Positions 49,286 through 59,200 of a stretch of DNA of 64,000 nucleotides are shown piece by piece; position 1 is the stretch's first letter; the number at the start of each line of letters is the position of its first letter. The position numbers and the translations under genes were made by a program. The stretch covers positions 39,409,446 to 39,473,445 of the forward strand of contig CM018691.1 in assembly GCA_009363875.1 (NCBI GenBank), in the 5' to 3' direction. This stretch comes from Mikania micrantha (lineage: Eukaryota > Streptophyta > Magnoliopsida > Asterales > Asteraceae). The notes beneath the pieces were generated by a model. The model saw only the letters and a program-made list of their open reading frames with translations. It was not told the origin of the DNA and ran no database searches.

Positions 49286-50190
49286 CTTCTATCGGTAATG
49301 TTCCATTGAAATTATTATGTCTTAAGATGAGGACTTTCAAGTAGGGTAAATTAGGCACTTCTGAAAATGAATACGTAACTCTATTCAATAAAGGATTATT
49401 TTCACTCAATAACTGTAAATATGTTTCATATCGCAAAAACAAACCATTAGCAAAAAGTCTTCCTCCCATAAAGCATCCGTATAATGAAAGAAATCTTAAT
49501 GATGGAAAAGTTGCAGCCATGGACCTCATATCATCCAGCGAGTTGAGGTTGTTCCCATTGAGATTTAAGTACACAAGTTTGCTCATGGTACCTACACCAA
49601 TTAATTCAAAACCAATGCATATTACTGCACCAAATGTATTTAAAATTATATTTAAGAGGAGGCTGTGTATTATTAAAAACAACTTAACCGTTGAACGTGA
49701 TTGATTGAAACCCACAATCGCTTAAGTCAAGTGTCTTTAACTCTCTCAATAAAGATAATTCTGCATATATAAGTAATTCTAAATATAAACAATATATATT
49801 AGTTGTTTTCTTACAACAAAGAAATTTACATGCCTTGCATTGGAAAGGAACTTCCAATTTCTTCATCAAAAATACTGAGATCAAGAGTATTGAGGAATGG
49901 GAGGAAACTTAGGCATGATATGATGCTCTTGTTGAATGTGTCGACTCCAAGGGACAAGCTCTCTAGCCTTTCCAGTCTTGTTAAACTCTTACAATCTATA
50001 TATAAAAGGATCATCATAAGTCAAAACAAATGTTTAATTATATATGTTTATAATAATTCATCAATTGAAGAATGAGAGGAAACTTAATTAATTGATGTTT
50101 TTATTATTCTTTTACCTTGAATACTTGGTGTTACATTGAAACTATCCAAACTGAAATCCAACTTCTTCAGGTTAATCAAATGACTTAATC
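49286..50190 (-). CDS. Receptor-like protein, four upstream LRR exons
   Basis: Minus-strand exons: 50116-50190 (75 bp, LSHLINLKKLDFSLDSF), 49834-49995 (162 bp, LTRLERLESLSLGVDTFN), 49689-49760 (72 bp, LRELKTLDLSDCGFQS) and 49286-49591 (306 bp, MSKLVYLNLNGNNLNSLDD). All break after the first codon base, so they splice in one frame with each other and with the exon at 43755. Small 72-75-bp LRR exons are typical of the RLP13/14/15 type. Donor and acceptor are canonical except at 49833, where AAG|GCATGT would be a GC-AG intron. The signal peptide and N-terminal LRR cap exons are not visible up to 54040, so the gene is either broken or continues beyond the Tekay insertion. Function depends on that. 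Confidence 0.75.
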
Positions 50191-50320
50191 CTGTGATACA
50201 AAATAACATAAATGAGTTGCATGTATTATACCCTTATTTTCTTTTTATAAAAACTTATATTCATAAAAGAATGTGATTAAACAAAAAAAAAACTTCACAA
50301 AATTGCATCCTTATACCGTT

Positions 50321-50324
<4 letters not shown>

Positions 50325-50370
<46 letters not shown>
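50325..50370. repeat. (TA)n microsatellite
   Basis: About 23 uninterrupted TA units, directly left of a foldback element. Confidence 0.9.
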
Positions 50371-50372
<2 letters not shown>

Positions 50373-51182
50373 ATTGATTGTTAACCCACATTAATTGAGA
50401 GAACTTAATAACTCAATTTCATTGGTTGTTTAATAAAATAAATTTGAAATGTGTGGTCCATATTAATTCTGAAAAAAATGAGTAGATGAGATTTGTTTAA
50501 GGGTATTTTGGGTATAAGATGAATGTACTTGATTTCATTTTTTTAAAAAAAGTTTACCCCCCCAATTATTTATACCTTCATAACATTTATATACATTATT
50601 ATTTTTTAATAAAAAATATACCATTAAATTTGTCATATTTTTATCTTTAATTCAAGTATAGTCTTGTCAAATTTTTTCAAAATTTTCGAAATTACACTGA
50701 TATAACGAGTTGTAACATTGATGTAAGGAACTGAATTTTTTTAAAGTATTCATAATTACACTGATGTAACGAGCTGTAACATTGATGTAACGAACTGAAC
50801 TATTTCAAACTGTCCGTAATTACATTTTTTGTTCGTTACGTTGGTGTAATTACGAACGTTCGAAAAAAAATACGGCATGACTATAATAGAATTAACGAGA
50901 AAAATATGACGAGTTAAATGATGCAATTTTTATAAAAAAATAACATATTATAAAAAAGTTATAAGTGCATAAAAATTAAGGGGGGAACTTTAATTTAAAA
51001 ATATGAAAATGAATGGTTTTTAAGAGTGTGACACTTGTCACTCTATTATTAAATCTGATATTTGTAATTAAAACAAATGACCAAAATACCCTTTTGTATT
51101 TAAAGTAATTAAAATTAATTAACCAATAGATTAGAGTTATTGAGTTTACTCAATTAAGGTGGATTCTTATTTGAACCATATC
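50371..51182. mobile_element. Foldback element with inverted termini of about 65 bp
   Basis: The left end GGATTGATTGTTAACCC...TTAATTGAG...CTTAATAACTC...CATTGGTTG is mirrored on the right (CCAATAGATTAGAG..., ...GGTGGATTC..CCATATCC), imperfectly but over the full terminal stretch. Both ends abut TA repeats. Inside, two copies of a unit of about 61 bp (TTACACTGATRTAACGAG..., 50693 and 50754) are followed by an inverted partial copy (50831-50850). No transposase. Confidence 0.55.
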
Positions 51183-51533
51183 CTATATATATATAGGGGA
51201 TATATATATATATAAGATTAGGTTCAAGTAACAAGGGTGAGATTGGTAAGAAGGGTGAGAAGGATTGTGAATTTTACAAGTGACTTTTCTCTAATTTTAT
51301 AAAAAAAAGATATTTTGGTCATTGTGTTTAATGTTTTTATTATATTGTTTTTTATTTTTTTATATCATATTTTGCTATTTTGTTAATGTTTTTATAAATT
51401 AAATAAATTGTTTTTATTTATCTTTTATGTTTTATGTATTAAAAATATATAATTGTGTTATTTCATCATGTTTTTAAAACTCATAATTTTAAAAAATATA
51501 AATTGTCTTTATATTTTGAAAAATACATTTTGA
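51183..51533. other. AT-rich sequence, no gene seen
   Basis: It starts TATAGGGGATATATA, then GATTAGGTTCAAGTAACAAG, wording common at ends of plant non-autonomous elements; no matching right end located. Confidence 0.35.
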
Positions 51534-51870
51534 TCATTGTGTTTTATGTTTAGATTATTGTGTAATATATTCATTATTGTGTTTTATTTTCAGAACATTG
51601 TGTAATATACTTATCATTGTGTTTTACATTTAAGTCATTGTGTAATATATTCATCATTGTGTTTTATATTTATCATTGTGTTTTATCTTCACATTGTGTA
51701 ATATACGCATCATTGTATTTTATGTTCAGGTCATTGTGTAATATACTCGTTATTTTATTTTACTTTCAAGTCATTGTGTAATATACGCATCATTTTGTTT
51801 TACGTTCTAGTCATTGTGTAATATATTTATCATTGTGTTTAACGCTCTAACATTGTGTCATATGTATATA
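51534..51870. repeat. Degenerate minisatellite with a unit of about 40 bp
   Basis: About eight imperfect copies of a unit combining CATTGTGTAATATA, CATCATTGTGTTTTA and a variable TTYARG linker. Non-coding on both strands. Confidence 0.75.
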
Positions 51871-52100
51871 TCATTATGTTATGCATTTTAACTTATTTCA
51901 TGTTTTTTGTTATTGTTTTTAATATATTTAATAAATTTGTTATTTTTTTTTATGTTTTCCATATTAGAAGTACACAATTGCATTATTTCAAAATAGTATT
52001 TTTTAAAACTTCTTATTTTATTAACACATAGTTAGGTTATTGTTTTATCTGTATTCATCATTGTGTTTTATGTTTTTGACAATTTGATTATATTTTATCA

Positions 52101-52133
52101 CTAGGTTATAAACCCGTATATTACACGGGTTTG
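52101..52133 (-). mobile_element. Possible Helitron 3' terminus
   Basis: Read on the minus strand, an 8-bp hairpin AAACCCGT/ACGGGTTT is followed 8 nt later by CTAG and then T, the arrangement of plant Helitron 3' ends (hairpin, short spacer, CTRR, insertion before T). The element body would extend right of 52101. I found no TC 5' end. Confidence 0.4.
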
Positions 52134-52933
52134 TAAATAAAAATTATGTAATTTTATAATTTTTTTTATCATATTACATAATTATATTCTTTTTTTATTA
52201 AATAAATATATTAAAACTAATAATATTAGTTATACTTTTTTTTATGTTAAAGAACTTTGAAAATAAAAATTTATTAAATAATGTCATATTATATATATAT
52301 ATATATGACATTAAACATAAATGATATTTATTATCATATTATTAATTATTAGTATTAATCTAGTGTATTTATGTAAACATGTGTATGATTAATAACATTA
52401 ATTGTGAGTTTCTATATTAAAAATAAACATTTAAATTTGAAATAATATTAGAATGCCATATGATATTTTTTGGAATAAATTATTAGTATAGGAAGATTGT
52501 TTTTTTATGTATTAGATGAATAAACACATTTGACAAAAAGTTATTTTAAAATTAAATAAGCAATCCCAAACATGACCTTAATATTTGTATGCATATTAGT
52601 TTGATATGTAATCAAAAGGAAATTACGAAAGTGAACAACTTGGCATGGATCGAGATGCTACCAAACATTCCTTAAGGGTTGGCATCATGCTCTATGTTGT
52701 ACTTTATTTAATTTGACGTTCATGTTATTTATGAAATTCTAATGCCTTGTAATGATTTTAACACTTTCGTTGAAATGAATTTGAAAGTGTTCTGTTTAAG
52801 AGTTATGTTAAAGTGTAAATCCAATCACAAGGTCTATGAGGAGTTTAGGGCCTTAAACTGTTCTTGGGATACACAAGTGGGTTACTCATGATTGTTTGAC
52901 GCTCGTGGTTGATTTAAAATTCGCAAGAGGATA
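52134..52933. other. AT-rich sequence, no gene seen
   Basis: Possibly the body of the Helitron suggested at 52101. No protein family or exon of the receptor gene is recognisable on the minus strand. Confidence 0.35.
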
Positions 52934-53181
52934 TGTTGGTAATCACACTTGGAATTGAAGAAAATAAGAATTTTGAGAAGAAAACTTGCAGAGAAAAATT
53001 TGTTGTTTTGTTCATACGATTGTGAAATACGTACATAGGTTTGGGTTTATATAACCCTAACTTGGTTGGCATAATTACATATAGACCCTTAGACTATTTA
53101 CAAATACATACATGACTCCAAATATAAACTTTCTAATATATACATAAGAGACCCAAACTTATTTAGTTTATACTTTCAACA
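52934..53181 (-). mobile_element. Copia-type solo LTR
   Basis: 248 bp, minus strand TGTTGAAAGT...TTACCAACA, flanked by a perfect GGATA duplication (52929-52933, 53182-53186). It contains a TATA-like TTATATAAACCC on the minus strand near 53050. No internal region. Confidence 0.85.
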
Positions 53182-53186
53182 GGATA

Positions 53187-54040
53187 TGTTTAATTCAAAC
53201 TGACTGAGAGTCTCTAGTTCACGTATTCTACTGCTCAAAGTAAGAACGCCTCTAGATAAACTCTTGGGAACTTGACTGTATGTCTAGTCTCTCCTTCTTG
53301 ATTCGTAGCAAGTCTCTTCATGGTGTCAAGGACAAGATTAATCAATTGTTGATCGTGTTAAAAGGTGGATTGTGAGCGTTACATTTACTATGTGATCGAT
53401 TGCCTTTGGTTGTTTAAGTGTAGGATCTGGTGCGTGATTTTATTAGGCTTCGATTATTGCTATTTAATTTTTGTGCCCTCTTGCTATAACCCTTTAAGAT
53501 ATGTTTGTTTGTTGTTCCTTTTCATGATTTTCAATTTCTTCTAATTAATCACACCATCTTAGTATATGCATATATACATAGGGTAGTAAACAAACAAACA
53601 TACCCGACCCACATATGCACTATTTTTTTATTTAATTATCTATAATTATGATTTATTTATTTATATATTTTATTTAATTTTTCATAAACGCAAACAAACA
53701 AGCAATTCGCATATAAACAAACAATGTAACACACAGTTAAAGAAATCAAAAATAAGGTATTTCTAATTCTAGGGTTATTCTTACAGCTAAAAATCTCTAA
53801 CTTTTAGCCTACAAAATTTGAAAAATCTCCTGAAGTCTAAATAAATGCGTAATTAGAAGTGGACATATGTCTAGTGGTTCGCTTGTTAAATGGATGAGGA
53901 CTTTATATTATAAAATTAACGTTAAATTCATACTGATATTGTTTTTTTTTTTTTTGATAATTTCTTTCATATTTGTTGTTAGCTTCATATTGATTCCGCT
54001 GGCGATATGCCGTCGGCATACGATGATATACGCAATGACG
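53187..54040. other. Unassigned sequence left of the Tekay element
   Basis: No confident gene. TGACG at 54036-54040 is the left target-site candidate of the Tekay element. Confidence 0.4.
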
Positions 54041-56098
54041 TGTCACACCCCCACCTCTCGTCACCTGATAATGATGTCATCAAAAGGGTAGCGGAAGCAT
54101 AGTGGTGATGTCTCAGAGCATGAGGGGTGACTTACTTGATCCGGTATCATCATAGCACACAGATTACGAAAAGTGAAACTTACATTACAAGGTTCGTGGT
54201 TACAAATATTATTACAGTTTATACATATTACAATTTATTTAATTACAGTTGTTGCTAGTGCTGTGAGTGCATCCTCACCGTTGTCCTTGATTGCCTGCAA
54301 AAGTTTTAGTTTCGAAAACATCAGCACAAAGCTGGTGAGTTCATACAGTTTAGTTAAATCATATGATATGACAGTTAAGTTCAAATACATGTTCACAGTT
54401 CCGGATAACCATGGGACCCGTATCTAGTTCCTTTCGGACGATATGTTCAGTTCTCGATATTACCCGTCGGTACATATCTTATTGCCTCATTATCTTAATG
54501 TCTATCACACCATTAAGAACTTCAGGAAACAGATAACAAACATTCACACCAGGGGAGATGCAATCCTCCCAGTGAATGGGGTGTCAACCGATAGTACTAT
54601 CAATGTTTTCTGCTCGGCCACACATGGGTTCACTAGATACAGTTCAAGAATGAGGACTTTGATATCATGATAGAGATACTAACGGCAACAATCCCATGAA
54701 ATCCACAAATTCAGTTAATCACATGAAATCACGCAGATAACAGTGACACATATCATATGATCAAGAAAAGTTTAGCAGTTATACCCCGATGTTTATAAAA
54801 CATTAAAAGAACAGGGGTGATACGAAACTCACCTGATGATATAAGGTAGCAAAATCTCTCAAATCTAACAACAAAGAGATGATTCTGCATTTAATTATAT
54901 TTAATAAGTTATTTATGTTCTAGTTTACTGATTAGATCTTTCTGAACGTTCAATGTCAAAGACATTGCTTAATAAATCATCAACTCGATATTAATTATAT
55001 AATTAATTAATTTAAGGTTATATCATACAATGTATGATAATGTAGGAATCTACATTGCATTAGATTCCTAATACAAAGTTGATGACTCTCTTGATTAATC
55101 TAAATAATCTCGGATTAATCAAATAGTTAATATTGTTGATTATAATATTAAGACAATTTTTAGATGATTTAATGGCTTAGAAATGATTAATCCTTGTTAT
55201 TGATTACCCAAATATCATGAAATATCACAATGTAGCACCATAATAGGTGAAATAACCAGATTTAACATACTAATCTGACTGTTATCACAAACATCAGATA
55301 ATCATTCCAATGAGTATGTTAATGATTATGATTAGTTTGAAACACTTAGATTTAACCTTTGCATTTCAAAGATTAATCAAACTAATCACCTACATTGTCA
55401 TAATCAAATGGTTTAAACCATTATAATCATAGGTATGATTTCATGCAAACCGGGCATCACAACGGATCAAAACAAGGATTTAACCGTTAGAACTTCGTGT
55501 TCTTTGTTTATAATCAATCCTAGCCATCATCTAGGCAATAATCAACAATCCTAACTATCTCATTACGTTCAAAATCAAGATCTAATCAATCAAAATCAAA
55601 CTAGAAGGTTAAAACGAACCGTTACCTGTTCTGACGAGTTCCTGCGGGTAAAACAACGATCAGGACTTGTATATACGATCCGTGGGATGATCCGGATGTT
55701 TGAGGGGCTTTAAAATGAAGATTGAAGGTGAAAGAAGGAAGAAATGGCGTCTGGTGGGTGCTTAAGGTCGAAATGGATGAGATTTTTGCGTTCTGGACGA
55801 TTCTGAGCGATTAAATCAATTTTTAGCCGACATAGTCAGCCAGGCGTAACGCCTGGGTTGTTGCACCCACGCCAGGCGTACCGCCTGACCCGTTTTTCAT
55901 CCCATTTTTGATTTAAACTTCGTTTCGCGATTCCGGGAGCATACGAACTCCGTTTTGCGCACGGTTTTCGCCCACGTTCATCATTTTTCACATACTTTCA
56001 ATCCCCAATAACAAAAGTTACTAAATCCTCGTGGATTTCATGCACGACCAAATGTGCTTACGTCATAAATGCCGAATTCTTTGTACGCAACTGCCACA
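54041..56098 (-). mobile_element. 3' LTR of the Tekay element
   Basis: On the minus strand it runs TGTGGCAGTTGCG...GGGTGTGACA, 2058 bp. Its start aligns with that of the solo LTR at 23419. Palindromes CCAGGCG-TAA-CGCCTGG (55840-55856) and CAGGCG-TAC-CGCCTG (55873-55887) lie about 210-260 nt from the LTR start. The plus-strand ORFs at 54173 and 54443 recur in the 5' LTR by identity only and are not genes. Confidence 0.85.
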
Positions 56099-56259
56099 TG
56101 ACGGATCCAGGATTTTTTCCCGATGATGTCACTGTATTTATATGTTATAATTTCATAATGTTGGGCATAAGTTTTTTGGGTCGGTTTTACCGTTCGAATC
56201 AGGTAAACAAAATAGTTAAAGTTATTTCCTACATGTTTTCATATTTTGAAAACGCTATA
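56099..56259 (-). other. Short segment between truncated pol and 3' LTR
   Basis: About 160 bp of AT-rich sequence replaces the integrase tail and chromodomain. The minus strand contains GGGAAAAAATCC (56107-56120 region), a possible polypurine tract a few bases from the LTR. Confidence 0.45.
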
Positions 56260-59200
56260 TTACATTACACGATCACCAACTTGGAATTCTAGTGGTCTAC
56301 GACGGTTATCAGCATAACTCTTTTGACGATCGCGAGCAGCTTTAATTCGTTCTTGAATCAGTGCGATCTTGTCAGTGGTTTCTTGGATGAATTCTGGGCC
56401 AATGATTTGATTTTCTCCTATTTCCGACCAGCAAATAGGAGATCTGCACTTGCGCCCATACAGCGCCTCGAATGGAGCGCATTGTATGCTGGTATGGTAG
56501 CTGTTATTGTACGAGAATTCCACAAGTGGAAGATGAATATCCCAGCTACCTCCAAAATCAATCACACAGCTTCTGAGCATGTCTTCTAATGTTTGATTTG
56601 TTCGCTCCGTTTGCCCATCCGTTTGTGGATGATAGGATGTGCTCATATTGATTTGCGTGCCCAGAGCATTCTGAAGAGTTTGCCAAAATCGTGACATAAA
56701 TCGACTATCTCTGTCAGAAATGATAGAGATCGGTACTCCATGTCGAGATACAATCTCATTAACATAGAGTTTAGCAAGTCGATCCATAGAATAATCTTCT
56801 CGGATGGGTAAGAAATGCGCAGATTTAGTAAGGCGATCAACGATAACCCATATCGAGTCATGGTTACGTGACGTTCTGGGTAGTTTTGTAATGAAATCCA
56901 TAGAGATCTGATCCCATTTCCACATGGGAATCTCAGGTTGTTGGAGTAACCCAGAAGGTCGTTGATGTTCAGCCTTCACTTTAAGACACGTTAAACATCG
57001 GTCCACGTATTCTAATACGTTTCTCTTCATCCCAGGCCACCAGTAAAAATCTCTAAGATCTTTATACATTTTATCGGCACCTGGATGAATAGAATACCTG
57101 GATTTGTGCGCCTCATCCAAGATGGTTGTTCGAGAGTTACCGAACAGAGGAATCCAGATTCTGTTCTTGAAATACAAAACTCCATCAGCTTTAGTTTCGA
57201 GTAATTTGTCTAATCCTCTTAGGTTCTCAGCTGGATAATTCGTTGTTTGTAAAGCTTGTTGCTGAGCATTTCTAATCTGAGGAATTAGACTGGTTTGGAT
57301 AGTCAAACCTAACGCTCTCACACGTAGGGGTTTGACCCGTTCCTTGCGACTCAAGGCATCGGCCACAACATTTGCCTTGCCTGGGTGATAACGGATTTCA
57401 CAATCATAATCGTTCAAGAGTTCAACCCATCGCCTTTGTCGCATGTTCAACATTTTCTGATCTAGAATATGTTGGAGACTTTTGTGATCCGTGTACACAA
57501 TACACTTGGTTCCATACAGATAATGTCTCCAAATCTTGAGTGCAAACACAACTGCACCAAGTTCTAGATCATGAGTGGTATAGTTCTTCTCGTGTACTTT
57601 CAACTGCCGAGAAGCGTAAGCGATCACCTTATCGTTCTGCATTAAAACACACCCAAGTCCCTGACGGGAAGCATCACAATAAACCGTGAAGTTATCTGTA
57701 CCTTCCGGTAGTGCTAAGATAGGTGCATTGCAGAGTTTATGTTTCAACAGTTGGAAAGCCTCCTCCTGTTGGGAACCCCATATAAACGGTTGGTTCTTCT
57801 GAGTCAAAGTGGTAAGTGGCAGAGCGATTTTTGAAAAGTTCTTGATAAATCGACGATAATAACCTGCCAACCCCAAGAATTGACGTATTTCAGTCGGGGT
57901 TCGGGGTGTCTCCCATTGTTCTACCGCTTTGATCTTACTGGGATCCACTTGAATACCATTCTCATTCACAACATGCCCCAGAAACTGAACTTCTCGTAAC
58001 CAAAATTCACACTTGGAAAATTTGGCATATAGCTGTTCACGTGCTAGAAGTTCTAAGATGAGTTTCAGATGTTGGGCATGTTCCTGCTGATTCCGGGAAT
58101 AAATGAGAATATCATCAATAAATACAATCACAAACTTATCCAGATAAGGTCTACATACTCGGTTCATCAGATCCATAAAAACTGCAGGTGCATTGGTTAA
58201 ACCAAACGGCATTACTAAAAACTCGTAATGTCCGTACCGGGTTCGGAAAGCAGTTTTTGGAACATCATTGTCATGGATTCGCAACTGATGATATCCGGAC
58301 CTCAAATCAATTTTTGAGAAATATGTAGCACCTTGCAACTGATCAAACAGATCATCAATACGAGGTAATGGATAACGGTTCTTGATTGTCAGTTTATTGA
58401 GTTCCCTGTAGTCGATACACATCCTGAATGATCCATCTTTCTTTTTCACAAAAAGAATTGGTGCTCCCCAGGGTGAAAAACTGGGTCGAATGAAACCTTT
58501 ATCAAGAAGTTCCTGTAATTGACCTGAAAGTTCTTGCATTTCAGATGGCGCAAGCCGATACGGGGCTTTAGCAACAGGTGCAGCGCCAGGAATCAAGTCA
58601 ATACGAAATTCAACCTGTCTTGTTGGGGGTAATCCTGATATATCTTCAGGAAAAACTTCAGGAAAATCTTTGACTACTGGGATATCAGTGATACGTGTAG
58701 GTGAAGAATTGTACTCGGTCACGTGTGCCAGGAAAGCATAACAGCCTTTCCTTAAAAATTTCTGAGCCCGCATACAAGATATGAGACCAAGTTTTCTACC
58801 GGCTCGTTCTCCTTGAACTACCAGTGTATTACCGTTAGGTAATGGAATACGGATCACCTTAGTTTGACATACAACTTCCGCTTGGTTATCAGAAAGCCAA
58901 TTCATGCCTACCACGACATCAAAGCTACCAAGCTCAATAGGAAGTAAGTCGATACAGAAAAGGTGATCATTCAGATTCAAGGAACATCCTTGAATAACAC
59001 TGCTAGTTTTGATCATCTTGCCGTTTGCAAGTTCAATGACATAAGGAGTTTCTAGTTCTACCGTAGGCAATGAAAGTAATGATGCAAATTCAGGAGAAAT
59101 AAAACTCTTATCTGCTCCTGTGTCAAATAAAACTGATGCATAAAGATTATTGAGAAGGAACGTACCAGTGACAATGTTTGCATCATGTCTTGCCTCGGCT

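Noticed and set aside
51534..51870. Regularly spaced repeats considered as a CRISPR array
   Set aside because: Units are diverged and contiguous with no distinct spacers, and the context is a plant genome.
53240..53460. Possible exon-like stretch on the plus strand
   Set aside because: Frames contain stops, no splice-consistent reading matches a known family, and it is opposite in strand to the receptor gene.
54173..54670. Two plus-strand ORFs (84 and 75 codons) repeated identically at 62987-63484
   Set aside because: The repetition is due to the two LTRs being nearly identical; they are antisense to the element and have no coding features.
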